Positions 50,326 through 61,600 of a stretch of 64,000 bases of DNA are shown here, piece after piece. Positions within the stretch are counted from its first letter, which is position 1, and each line of letters starts with the position of its first letter. The notes beneath the pieces are model-generated. The model worked only from the letters and a program-made list of their open reading frames with translations. It made no database searches and was not told where the DNA came from. The position numbers and the translations under genes are program-made. Origin of the DNA: Hydra vulgaris (lineage: Eukaryota > Cnidaria > Hydrozoa > Anthoathecata > Hydridae); NCBI RefSeq assembly GCF_038396675.1, contig NC_088929.1, forward strand, positions 29,511,001-29,575,000. Reading direction: 5' to 3'.

Positions 50326-51370
50326 TTAATGAGATAAAAAATGAGTTATTACATGAAGATCTTCGTTTTGCATAGAAATTGAAATGACAATAAAAATACT
50401 CTTTTGCTTTCTATTGAGGTTGTTGATGTTGCAAGTGGTTGGGTGTATGCAAGTTAGGGCACCTTGTAGCTTTTTTAAATAATTTGTATTACTTCCAGTA
50501 TTCTCATACATTTGAAATTGTTTTTTGAGATCTTTTTTTGGGATCTTTTGTTGTAATACACGTTTTAGATTTATATGCTACATTTATGGCTATCGGCCAT
50601 CTGTCTTTAATAATTGTAACTTTTAAACAATTGTTCTCTTCGGAGGGTTCCAATATCAAGATCTTTGCTGTCGGTTCAATTCCGTTATTAACATCTTTGC
50701 TGAATAATCTATTTAATAAAAAATTCCCATAAAAATAATTGCAGCTTTTAATGACGCAGGTAGCTCAGAAATTCCAGTTGAATGCAAGTCGAGCATTTAG
50801 AAGTATTTAATCAAAACCACAAGGTATAAGTTTCTTCGCTCTTTTACAACATCTTCTTTGAAATTGCACCATTATTATCACTCTGATAATCAAATAAAAG
50901 TTTCAAAACTGCATTAGCAGTTAGTTAGTTTACATCTTAGTTTACCTAATGTCTCTACATCTATTTTGATTGCTAGAAGAGCGATGAAAGTATTTTTCGA
51001 AACTGGAACATAAATACCGCTAATCAGCTCTACAGAGTTCAAGCCATGTAATGATTTTTTTTACTTAGTCTATTACTGTTAAAAATTTTTTAACCATTGT
51101 CACAACGCTGTCCCATCTGGTCCGGAAATCTTTCAGTAAACTATGTTAAATTCCGTTTAATTCTTCTAAACTCTTGTATAATGAAATTTCTTTTTGGCTA
51201 AAGTTTGAAAAACCTAACTATTTTTCTAATCATTTGTAAAGCAGGATTTATATAATCTCTTTCACATATTTGGTAATGTGCATGTATAAATTCATCATCT
51301 TCCTGAACGCTATCATATACCATTGGTGGAGTTTTAGAAAAAATGCTCTGAATATATCTTGCACGACTGG
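50326..51370 (-). pseudogene. Decayed hAT transposase
   Basis: Minus-strand fragments are in the right order for a hAT transposase. They read VYDSVQEDDEFIHAHYQIC near 51270-51335 and LQMIRKIVRFFKL near 51200-51240. LKDFRTRWDSVVTMVKNFL at 51085-51142 is the hAT TRW block. ISGIYVPVSKNTFIALLAI follows at about 50967-51025, and MYENTGSNTNYLKKLQGALT at 50450-50511 leads into the dimerisation region. Stops and frameshifts are frequent. No terminal repeats were recognised. Confidence 0.65.
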
Positions 51371-51435
51371 TAACTATATAAGTATATAACTATATAACTA
51401 TATAAGTATATAACTATATAACTATATAAGTTACA
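51371..51435. repeat. Tandem repeat of TATATAACTATATAAG
   Basis: Two to three units of a unit near 28 bp built from TATAAC and TATAAG words. Confidence 0.75.
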
Positions 51436-52722
51436 CCTTGAATAAACTTTACAAGAACGTTGTGAATAAAATCACTGGTTAGTTGTAAGATTCAAGACCT
51501 TTTTAGGATTTGAAACTAGAACTTGTAAACTGACTTAGAAAGTTGATTAGGAAGCAGTATATATCAGCAAAACTTAGATTAGGCCATTTTGTTTATATTT
51601 TTTTGCTACCCATCATATAGATATAAAGTTTTGCGGACATTACGTAGTTCGTATGAATGTTATGAATAAGTGTTATTTAAATGTAATTTAAAATACTTGA
51701 TTTTATGTTAAATTGTTTTCTTAAACGGTGTTTTATAATAAAAGTACCTTATCTTATTTGTATGTATGTTTTCTTTAACGGTATTTATTTATTTCATATT
51801 TTCTAAAAATGATTGGTTTATTATTATTGTATTGTTAAACGGTTATCGGTAACAGAATCTTACAATCCTCTTTGAGTTTGAAATCGTCCATAATTTACGT
51901 CATTCAATTTTTGATAGTTTTTGATCCCCTTCCTCATCCCCGTCACAACGTCATAACACCTTAGTAATAAGTCCCGTATGAGTCGTCACTAAACCACTAA
52001 CCCCCCCCCCCCTCCACTCTTCTCTATAGTGTGACGTAATTTATGGACAACCTCTTTCCCTGTTTTCATATTTTATCTACAGCAACATTTTACGAGAAAA
52101 TATTGTTTAAAGAACAACAACAACAAAAAAATTGTACGTTTGAATTAACGTCTTTTGCGTCTTTTTTCCAGTAAGCTTAAGCCAAGTAATTTAATTCTTG
52201 TTTCGTAACTTTGTTTTTGAATCTGGGGAATCTATTTCATGGTATAACATTGAACTTTTGTAAGTGCATTAACATCACTTTTAAGGTATGGACATCATGC
52301 TTTTAATGCAAGTTTAAGATGGGATCTTTTAAATGTTACATATAGTATCTTAAACATTTTTTTCTTTATGTAATGAAATATTTTTTCAGCTTTCCAAGCA
52401 TTGAAAAAGCTTTTTATTTACAATTGGTTATGTAACATTTACAGTTGAAATTAAATGACATTTTAATTTTAATATCTTTTTTGGTATCAAAGGCTTTTAA
52501 TATTTTGTCAACTAGTTTACAAGTAAAGCCTATGGTTATTTTTTTCAAAGTGAACGTTACGTCATTTTTCATTATTAGATTGTTATTTCCAGATCTCAGA
52601 CCATTAGGAGACTCGGTTAATTTCATTTAGAAACAATTGCCACATTCTCAGAGTTACTTTGTTGATTAACTTAGTGTCATCTGGACAAACCTTAGAGTGT
52701 TCTTAAATCTCTGAGAAATTGT

Positions 52723-52725
<3 letters not shown>
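51436..52725. other. Spacer containing a small MITE at 51888-52052
   Basis: GTCCATAATTTACGTCA at 51888 and TGACGTAATTTATGGAC ending at 52050 are inverted terminal repeats around about 130 bp that includes a run of C (51999-52012). The rest of the stretch shows no supportable gene. Two overlapping frames of 60-70 codons at 52414-52630 have no recognisable content. Confidence 0.6.

Positions 52726-52786
<61 letters not shown>
52726..52786. repeat. (TA)n microsatellite
   Basis: A pure TA array to the right of the spacer, next to the LINE fragment. Confidence 0.95.
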
Positions 52787-52792
<6 letters not shown>

Positions 52793-52799
52793 TAAGATT

Positions 52800-53345
52800 G
52801 GAGAAGTTACCGATCATTGCGGATCGGTTTTTACCTTTTATCAATTTGATGCTTTATAGTCTTTCATCACTCTATAGTGACGGTGAGTTAAAAGTTGATA
52901 ATAAAGACGCAGGTGACATTTGATAATCCATAAAGTTTCAGCTTGATTAATAATAATTTATGAGATACAGTGTCAATGACATTTGTAAAGTCAAGACATT
53001 GACTGGAATGTTTTCCGCTAACAATTTACTCAAAAGGGCCATTGTTTTAACTAGATTTGTTAAACAAGATTTCCCTTTTACAAATCCATGTCGATGTTTA
53101 TTTAGTAGACCATTATTTGACATACGTTTATATATTGTGTTAGTTATTGAGCTAAAGGAAACTGGTCTGTAGTTGCTAGCAATTAACCTGTTTCCTTTTT
53201 GATTATTGGGGTTCTGCAAATTCCCATTAATTTGTACTCTTCCGGATTTGAGAAATTTTTCAAATATCAAAGCAAAGACAGGTGCACATTTTTTAGTACT
53301 ACTGATTTTACCATGTTAAGTCCTGGAGATTTACCTTAATTTAAC
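52800..53345 (-). mobile_element. LINE fragment, reverse-transcriptase region
   Basis: On the minus strand 52947-53270 reads FEKFLKSGRVQINGNLQNP, KGNRLIASNYRPVSFSSITN and KHRHGFVKGKSCLTNLVKTM, the N-terminal RT blocks of a CR1/Jockey-like element. Further broken frames continue to about 52800 (SHKLLLIKLK-like, YGLSN). The catalytic box is not reached. The region upstream (53280-53340) encodes a QGKSPGLN-like block. Confidence 0.75.
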
Positions 53346-53770
53346 TGAAGAAGATTTTTTTTTAATTAATATTACATTTATTATATTATCTATTATTATC
53401 TCACATGGAAAAGACAAAAAGAAATTTAAATCGGTAAATTATTGGTATTATTCATGGTAAAAAGACTGATTTAAAGTAATCATATATAATGTTGATTTGT
53501 ATTGTATCATTAAGTTTTTTTTTCAAACAGGTTTTAAACAGCTTTGGGATATACACAAGTTAGCACACCACAGCACTTCCTGCATAAAAAACTTTTGAAA
53601 AGCTGCGTATACAACACAATACGATGCTAGCTTCAAAAAAATTTTTTAAATAAGCTATATAACGTAATCCCAACCATATTGAATTTAATTAAAAAGCTGT
53701 GTATACAACACAACCCTAACTTTGCTAAATTATTTAAAAAGCTGTGTGTACGACAAAATGAACTTTTAAT
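53217..53770. repeat. Direct duplicate 1 of a LINE-flank block (partner 53955-54490)
   Basis: The order of landmarks is the same in both: TACTCTTCCGG, TTTTACCATGTT, TCTCAC near a GGAAAGGA-like tract, GGTAAATTATTGGTA, AAAAAGACTGATTT, TTTAAACAGCTTTGGGA-like, then repeats of AAAAGCTGYGTATACAACAC. The second copy has drifted. A 180-bp A/T tandem region separates them. Confidence 0.75.
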
Positions 53771-53954
53771 GAATCCTTTTTTAAATACATGTAATTTCTA
53801 ATACTTTTAATTTTTAAAATTCTTTAACATCCATTTTTGAAACATAATTTTTAATATTTTTAAATTTTTTATCTTTTTTTTTAAACACATACAATTTTAA
53901 TGATTTTTAATTTTTTAATATTCATCTTTAAACATATATAATTTATGATTCCTA

Positions 53955-54490
53955 TTTAATTGGTACTCTTCCGGTTTTGAGCAATTTTTTAAAAAACAAA
54001 GCAAAGACAGATGCACATCGTTTTAGTACTATTGATTTTACCATGTTTTGTCAAGGAGATTTATATTTATTTAACTGAAGAAGTTGTTCTTAAAACAATT
54101 TTACAGTTATTGTTATATCTATTATCATCTCACTAGGGAAGGACCAAAAGAAATTTTTTAGAATAGGTAAATTATTGGTACTCTTCCTGATAAAAAGACT
54201 GATTTGAAGAGATCATTTATAATTTTGATTTGTATTATATAATTTAAATAGTTTTTTTTTTCAAACAGATTTTAAATAGCTTTGGGAAATAAGCAAGTTA
54301 ACACAGCACAAACTTCATCAAAATTTTTTGAATAGCTGCGAATACAACACAATGCAACGCCAGCTTTAACAAATTTTTTAAAAAGCTATATAACATAACT
54401 CAACCATATTGAATTTATTTAAAAAGCTGCGTATACAAAACAACCCTGACTTTGTTAAATTTATTTAAAAGACTGCGTATACTACTATAA
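53955..54490. repeat. Direct duplicate 2 of the LINE-flank block
   Basis: This is the second copy of the block at 53217-53770. Its 3' half is itself built from units near 60 bp with AAAAGCTGCGTATACAACAC. Copy B of the LDLa gene begins just beyond it. Confidence 0.75.
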
Positions 54491-54617
54491 TATACACTAA
54501 GTTTGAATGGACTTGTTATGATAGCTGGATTTATCAAAAAATTAGTTGTAATAGTTTCTTAGCTCAGATAAAGTTATTCTGTCAAAAACTCACATTAATC
54601 ACAAATTAACTGTTATA

Positions 54618-54897
54618 TTAGTGTGTGCTATTTGAACAAATCAACTTACATTGGTTTGCATATTTTAGTCTTGTATTGTTTTTGGTTTGATCCTCTGAGT
54701 ACTATGTATTACAACCAATTTCATCTCGCCAATTTCCACAATCGTTATCAGAGTCACATGTATAGGAATGTTTTGCACATGTTCTTCGGTTATTGCATTG
54801 AAATTCTTTACATGGGTTTGGACAATTGCTTAAATCACCACCACACTCATAAGTATAAATCCCGCTTCTAGGAATGCATGTGCACAGTTGATATTCT
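54618..54897 (-). pseudogene. LDLa-domain terminal exon, copy B (LDLa intact, tail stopped)
   Basis: The acceptor TAG at 54898-54900 leads to a first base that completes a split Arg codon, then EYQLCTCIPRSG and a full LDLa domain: CKEFQCNNRRTCAKHSYTC and CDSDNDCGNWRDEIGC, six Cys in the usual order. A TAG at 54702-54704 stops translation just after the domain, where copy A reads AAT for Asn. Beyond it the frame continues YSEDQTKNNTRLKYANQ to the aligned stop at 54618-54620. The LDLa itself could still be made, but the second exon of this copy is frameshifted. It is either a pseudogene or, less likely, a gene with a shortened tail. Confidence 0.72.
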
Positions 54898-55216
54898 CTA
54901 GGGAAAAAAAAAATAAAAAGATGAAATGCAAAAAAAAGTAGCTTTTACATATAAATTTACTTAAGAAACTACATTCACTTCACACACATATAGACAGAAA
55001 TTCTTTAAATAAATAACAAAGAAAAAAATAAATCTTTCAAAAGTTTTTGTAGCATTACTTGTATTTGGAAAACAAAAATATTTGTTACTTTTACTCTGCC
55101 TAAACCAAATAATATTAGGCACCATAGCTTTATCAAAGGTAATTAAAATAATCGCAATAAAAAATAAAATCATCAGAGAAACACAAACATATAAGTAACA
55201 TCATAAAGGTTTATAC

Positions 55217-55399
55217 CTAATTGAAACTTCACATATTGCAGCATCAACTCCACTCCAACCAACATCGTGAGCGATTTCCAACCTTCATAACTACATTTTG
55301 TTTTACCACTGGACTTCTTATTTGATCTGACGGACTCGCTCGTTTCTTTTTTAAGAAGGATAAAGCGTTATGTGATTTTAAGAGCACGTTTGATAAAGA
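55217..55399 (-). pseudogene. Cys-rich middle exon, copy B (frameshifted)
   Basis: It opens after a T/A-rich TAG acceptor (55400-55402) with SLSNVLLKSHNALSFLKKK and RASPSDQIRS, closely matching copy A. It then shifts frame. In other frames GKTKCSYEGW and EIAHDVGWSGVDAAICEVSI are readable up to the donor AG|GTATAA (55215-55217). The exon is 183 nt against 191 nt in copy A, so the net indel is not a multiple of three. The conserved residues between the copies (SHNALSFL, PSDQIRS, GKTKC, VGW, CEVSIR) define the core of this unnamed domain. Confidence 0.7.
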
Positions 55400-56025
55400 C
55401 TAAAAAAAAAAAAACGCTTCCAAAAATTATACTTTCTTATAAAATTTATAAATTAGAAAAAATATTGGTTTTTAATTATTATTATTATTATTAATATTAT
55501 ATATTGTGCATTGTTTCGCCCTTCATTTTTATTTATTTTTACATAATACTACACTAAAAATAAACAAAATAAAAAGTACAACATAAAATTTCGGTAGTAG
55601 ACAAAAATTACACAAAAGTTTATCAATTGGTCGTATCGTTAAATAATAAACTGAAAATGCATTATTATAATCACCAATTTTACTGTTTGTATTTGTAGTT
55701 ACATAAAAAATAAAATTGTTCTTAAAGCTGTTAAGTTTAAGTGGTTTATAAATATTTTAAGAACAAGAAACATTTTATTACTTTAAATGTATAAATATTT
55801 ATAAGTTTAAATTTATAATAATATTTTGTATATTATAAAGTATTGCAAAGCAATAAAACACAAACGTTCTTTGTGAACCGTGATCTGTTTTCAATCATTG
55901 ATATAATTGTTTACTCACCGTTTTGAACAGTTTAATCAAAAAACGTCCCTTTTCAATGTAAGTACATTTAGTTTGCCATTTGCTGATAGTATGCATATAT
56001 CTATAGTTTTCAGTTTACAGTTTTC

Positions 56026-56320
56026 CTCTTTTGCATTTTATATCTTTTGCATTTTATATCTTTTGCATTTTATATCTTTTGCATTTTATATCTTTTGCGT
56101 TTTAAATCTTTTGCATTTTATATCTTTTGCATATTATCTCATTTTCATTTTATCTCATTTGCATTTTATATCTTTTGCATATTATCTCATTTGCATTTTA
56201 TCTCATTTGCATTTTATCTCATTTGCATTTTATCTCATTTGCATTTTATCTCATTTGCATTTGATCTCTTTTACATTTTATATCTTTTGTATCTTATATC
56301 TTTTGTCTATTTTATCTCTT
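56026..56320. repeat. 16-bp minisatellite with octamer ATTTGCAT
   Basis: Some 18 head-to-tail 16-bp units come in two blocks. ATATCTTTTGCATTTT dominates the left and ATCTCATTTGCATTTT the right. The second type contains ATTTGCAT, the POU octamer, about six times between 56155 and 56260. Open frames across it (FYIFCILYLL) are repeat artefacts. Confidence 0.9.
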
Positions 56321-56370
56321 GAGCTCTGCACAATTCTTTGAAGATATAAATTTTTTTAATTAGTTAGTTT

Positions 56371-56540
56371 AGGTACTCCATGAAGTCCAAACGGTCTTAC
56401 CATAGAGCACCGCAAACAAGTATTTAACCGGGAAGTTCACGTCTCTTTTCTTACCAATGATGTATACATGACCAGAGCCGGCTTCAAACCACAAACTTTT
56501 ATTTCTGAAGCCAGGACTCTAACCACTACACTACGGTTGC
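56371..56540 (-). mobile_element. tRNA-derived SINE
   Basis: On the minus strand it starts GCAACCGTAGTGTAGTGGTT, an A-box-containing tRNA-like head, with B-box-like GGTTTGAAGCC. It ends with the tail GCGGTGCTCTATGGTAAGAC, CGTTTGGACTTCATGGAGTA and CC, and an A-rich end at lower coordinates. It belongs to the same family as 24763-24960. Confidence 0.8.
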
Positions 56541-56600
56541 ATAATCTGTTCAAAGAAAATGAGTCTTGGTAATACTTAAAGCTGTTTGGTAATATATTGA

Positions 56601-56760
56601 GCTGCAGTAGCACAGTGGTCAGAGCGCTTTGACTAGAATAAAAAGATCCGATGTTCAATTTGTGCTCCGACCATATATGCAAAATTGGCAAGGAAAACTG
56701 CGTGAGCTTAACAGTTCTACGATGCTCTATGCATGATGCACGAAAATGCTGAGATAAGAA
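56601..56760 (+). mobile_element. tRNA-derived SINE, related type
   Basis: GCTGCAGTAGCACAGTGGTC begins a tRNA-like head with A box. The B box is degraded (GATGTTCAATTTG). A related tail (GTTCTACGATGCTCTATGCA) follows. It is inserted in opposite orientation to the neighbouring SINE. Confidence 0.65.
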
Positions 56761-57119
56761 CGAGATAAGAAAAAATATTGAGTGATTCCATTCAATATAT
56801 TTCCTTCAGTTGGGAGCAAATAATAGTTCGTATAATAAGCCAAATAAAAAGCTGATAAAAATTAATTTTATTAAAAAAAATGTTCATTGTAAATATTATA
56901 AGCTTTGCAGTCCCTTTAAAATTTACTTTTTTTCAAAATAGCCTACAAAACAGCATTAAAAAATAACATAAAAAATCAGAATCAAAAATGTTATTTATTT
57001 TTGAAAAAACCACGCGTTATGACCTTTGATTGCTTTCTAAGCATCAATTTTGTTTTAAAGTTATGTAAAAAACCAATGGTTTTTAGTAACTTCAAACCAA
57101 AACTCACCAACTGGAGATT

Positions 57120-58626
57120 CTTAAAAGATACCAAATAGTCATAACCTTAGTGTATACCATCTTTGTGTTTTCTAATTTTTGAATCTTTTTGTTAAGTTTA
57201 TTACTTTAATCAAAAAAACTAATATTAAAAAATAAAGTTTGCATTACAGCGGCATATGAAGTTTGTGGTATAATGTTGAGATTTTCTTACCTTAGTTGCA
57301 TCCTCCCAAGCTAATACTGATATTACTGACGTGAGAAGCAAAAGCTTCCACATCATCGTGCGCCTAATTTTTGAAATTTTTGAAGTTTATGCTATATGGT
57401 ATTTAAGAAAACTTTTAAATTTCCAATTTATTTTAAACTTTCTTTAATGAGACCTTATAAATTCTTTATTTTTGTTTACACACCTGTTAACTCTTTTAGA
57501 TTTTATTTTTGCTTGTAGAAAGTAAAAAAAGTCTGTGAAGTTTGAAACTTCCCTATATGTTTTAATTTTAGTATTAACATAACAATTTCTCGCTTTAATC
57601 GTATATATACGATTAGAAATTGTTATTTTAATAAAAATATATATCTTATAAAACATAAGATATATATATCTTATCAAACAAACGTCATTGACCACTTTTA
57701 TTTTTTATCAAAAAACCATTAAACGCTTCATATTTTTTGGTATTACGCTAAAATCTCATTTGTTTCTCTTGCCATATTGTCTTTGACACATGTTAATCTA
57801 TAAATCATTTGCAAACTTATCTGCAGATTTTAGGTATCATGTGATTTTAAATAACAATTTCACTTGGTTAATGCATTAAAAACATTTAGCTGTAAACATT
57901 AAAGACAAAATTATTTTACTTTTACAGGCATTACACTGATGTTGAGTTTTTATTTTTTATTTTTTTATTGCTATTAAAGTGTTTCAAGAATACCTAAAGG
58001 GCTGCCGCTAAGCATTCTAAAGAAGCATTTAGCTAAAAAGTTCAAGCCTTCTTTCTTAACAGTGTTACATATGAGGCTAGAGCAGGCATTAATCCTTTGA
58101 TCTCTTGAATTTGAAGCGCTCTATATAATGCCATGGCCATATTATAACAAATATATTTTCATAACACAATTGCATAAAGTTTTAGTCTGAAAGCAGAATC
58201 TTAAATATTAAAGAAAATATTTTCAGTAAGAAATAAAACTTTCACAACCAACTTTCAACAAGATTTTTATTTCTCATTTTGAAACAGTTCGGGAGAAACA
58301 GTTCAGTTTTGAGAACGATTAGGACTTTAAGGACTGCTTTTATGACAGTTGATATTTTTTCATCGATTTAATTTTTGTTGTTTTTTTAACGTTCTTTCAA
58401 ATACGTCCAACGAAGATAAACTAAATTTGTACGTCAGATTGAAAACAAAAAACAATTTAATTTATAATAGACTAGAAATATCTATTATAGAAAAGGTAAT
58501 ATATGAATACTAAGTGCGAATAATATCTTAAAAGCTTTTGCTATGAAACTAGATCTAGTTAAACTGAATTCCACCGTGTAGAGTATTTTTTTATTCTAAC
58601 AGTATATGTTATATGTACCGTACTGT
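57120..58626. repeat. Segmental duplication block, copy B (matches 26890-28450)
   Basis: This is the direct counterpart of the copy A block. It is interrupted at its far end by the large hAT element. Intron start, signal exon and upstream flank align in order. Confidence 0.85.
57291..57356 (-). CDS. Signal-peptide exon of secreted-protein gene, copy B
   Basis: Tandem ATGs give MMWKLLLLTSVISVLAWEDA and then TK, a signal peptide with a likely cut after VLA. The exon ends in phase 0 at AAG|GTAAGA, a perfect donor, and joins in phase to 55217-55399. It differs from copy A by several substitutions and a one-codon deletion (AGT of MMSWK). Coding frame and hydrophobic core are kept in both, which suggests past selection. 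About 1.2 kb of upstream sequence is also shared with copy A. Confidence 0.75.
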
Positions 58627-61600
58627 CAGGGGCGTTGCGTGAGAAAATTCCAGGGGGGAGGAAAGGGGAAGAGACCTTGTTTTTCCCAACTGCTTAACAT
58701 AGTTTTCACAACTGTTTTTTATAATTCAAGAATTCAAGAAATCAATTTCTTTCCTATTTACAAAATCTACTGATTGTTATACTACACTGCACTCACTCTC
58801 ATGAATTGCCAATTATCAGAATTTATTAACTTCTATTAACAAAACATAGCTTCCTTTACATATATACAAAATATTCAATTCAAAAAACGTCTAAAAGTTT
58901 TACCCATTCATAGTGAAATTGTATTAGTCCAAAAAAATATTACAATTGACAAATTCAATAAACTTTACAAACCATTCTGGCAGCATATATAGCAGTTTAA
59001 AATTTAACGGAAATAAGTTAGTACAAAGGAATATGGAAAATATTATTTTATTACAAAACTTATACGCACAATATTTTATCATCAGCCTATCATTTTTTGT
59101 CTACTGTTTGATTTTAATATGACGTTTCTTCAACTGGACCCATCGTTTAACAAGATGTTCGGGGTTAACTCCTTCACAAAGTTCTTTTTCGCACTTCAGT
59201 AGCATGAGACTATCCAATCTCTCGTCACTCATTGTTGTTCTCAGATGTGATTTTACAATCTTGAGTTGACTGAAAGAACGCTTATTTGATGCTACACCAT
59301 ACGCAGCTGTGATTACAAAAATGCATAGTTTATGGGCTTGTTTCAGTATATCCTTTAACTTCACAATATGGTACAAAATGTCTTGCAGCGTCTTGGCTGG
59401 TGTTCTTGATGAGTTAAAATCTCCATCACCTACTTCTAAACAGATATCTATCAAAATTTCCATCTGGCCTTTCAGTACATGAACGTCTGGAATATGATCC
59501 TTGTATCCAGGAGGGAGAAGTTTACTTGCTTTTGTTAAGTTTTCAATACTCAAATTATCCTTATTTAACGGAAAACTAAAAATTTTGGTGATAGGGGAAA
59601 ATATTTCCTTTAATGCTGCCGAGTTTTCGGTTAAACCTATGGCAAGAGAGTCAATGACCTCTTTGAATTCTTTCCGGTAAAAAGCTTTCATCTCCATTAC
59701 TATTAATCTATGGTGTCGTTCGTAATCGTTTTCTGCATCAATGTGTAATTTCCTAGAAAATATTACTGCACTTTCAATGAAATTGTTCATAGCATCTGTA
59801 TCGTTACTGATATTTTGTATGTTCTTGGCAGTACTTTCAATTACATTAATACTGTCAATGACATTGAAGTTTGGACTTTCTAAGATTTCAGTTAATATTT
59901 TTAACTTCTCAATGATATTCTTCATGAAGAAAAGAGTAATAATGAAATCAAAAGTTGTTACTTTTTTCAAAAGTCCCATTGCCTTAGTTCTCGTGTTAGT
60001 ATCAAAAACCTTATTATTTGAGATGCTCTGAAGAAGATCAATAACCTTCTCCAAACACTGATTTAAAGTCTTAACAGATTTTGCTCGTGCGGTCCATCTT
60101 GTTCTAGACAGGTTTACAAGCTGTATTGCAATGTCAATGTCTTCAAGTTTTTCTTTTGAATGACTAAATCTTTTTGTGCTTGATGTGAAGAAAACATGCA
60201 ACTGTTCGAGGACATTAAACAATTCTTGTATTAAAGCATTAACATTGCAGGCATGTTCAAGAGCAGTGTTTGTTCTGTGGTCTTGACAAGGTATGTAAGG
60301 TACATTATGGCCAACTTCTTCTGTTATATACTTTTGTACTCCTTTAAATTGTCCAGACATTGAACTCGCGTAGTCATAAGACTGAAAAGCCATCTTTGAT
60401 GTGTCAATGCCTTCTTTATGTAAAGAAGATAAAATTAGCTCAGCCATCCCTTTTCCAGTCTTATCAGTGCATTCAACGGATTTCAAAAGCCTTTCCCGAA
60501 TCTCACCGTTTTCACTGGCTGTTCTCACAACTATACTCATTATGTCCTTATGTGACATATCGGGAGTAGTGTCGGCCATCACGGAAAAAAAATTGGAGCT
60601 GTTAATTTCATCAATGATCTTACTCTTTAATTCAGTTGCAATGAAACTAATCATTTCATTTTGAGACGATGGACTCGTGTATGTAACTCTATATGGACGA
60701 AGGGCTCTATCTTCAATCCAGGCTTTTAGTGTGGGATTGTGGCGAGAGATAAGATTAACAACTGCAACAAAGTTACCTTGATTAGCACTGTCCGATTCTC
60801 TAAACGCTAGCCCTTGGCTTCCCAAAGTCTTGCATGTATCGATAAGAATTTCGACAATTTTTATATTCTGCACCTCTATTTTTTGCTCTTCTATTAGAGC
60901 AATTCTATTGGATTTATCTATAAGGTGATCTATATGCCCTTTTTTCATAAGAAAGTGACAATATTCACTTAATGCAACTTTATGTGCTTGAGAGGTAAAG
61001 TGCGCCTGAAGCTTTCCAAGTTTGTCTTTCCCATAGCTTTTCATCTTAGACCAAGATCTCACTCCAACATTTATCCAAGCATCTTCAGTTTTTCCCTTCT
61101 TTCCAACACCCTTGGGAAAAAGGCGGTAGACAAAACAAAATGTGGCATCCTTCTGGGTGCTGTATTCTAAATGTTCAAACTCTTTGTACCACTGGGGATT
61201 AAATCTATTTTTACCGTCACTTGGGAAACTAGCAAGTTTTGGTTGGTGTGGCACTAACTGGATTAAATACAGTTTTTGATTATCCGTAATTGTATGTGGA
61301 CGTAAACCTGGGTCATGGCTTATCAATGCTGATGAATCTGATTTGTCAATTATAATATTTTGAGCTTTGGTATCGAGTTTTTTTATAAAAGCGTTTTCTA
61401 TTTTCAAAACATTTTTTGACATTTCCACCACAGAACTTGTTGCATTCACAATTTCAATTGCAGCGAATTTTTCATTTACTAATTCTTCTTTACAATATTT
61501 TTTATAAATGTCATTACAATCTTTAAGATTATCTATTAAAACACCCAAATTCCCCATGAGCGAAGTCCAATTTGTTGTTTCACTGCTTACTTCAGTAGTA

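Larger units (their letters stand above)
54898..57290. other. Introns of copy B with minisatellite and two SINEs
   Basis: Intron 2 (54898-55216) and intron 1 (55400-57290) match copy A in 54960-55200 and 55400-55760. Intron 1 also holds the 16-bp minisatellite and SINEs listed separately, which copy A lacks. Confidence 0.65.

Noticed and set aside
55907-56341. Plus-strand open frames rich in FYIFCILYLL
   Set aside because: They are an artefact of the 16-bp minisatellite.
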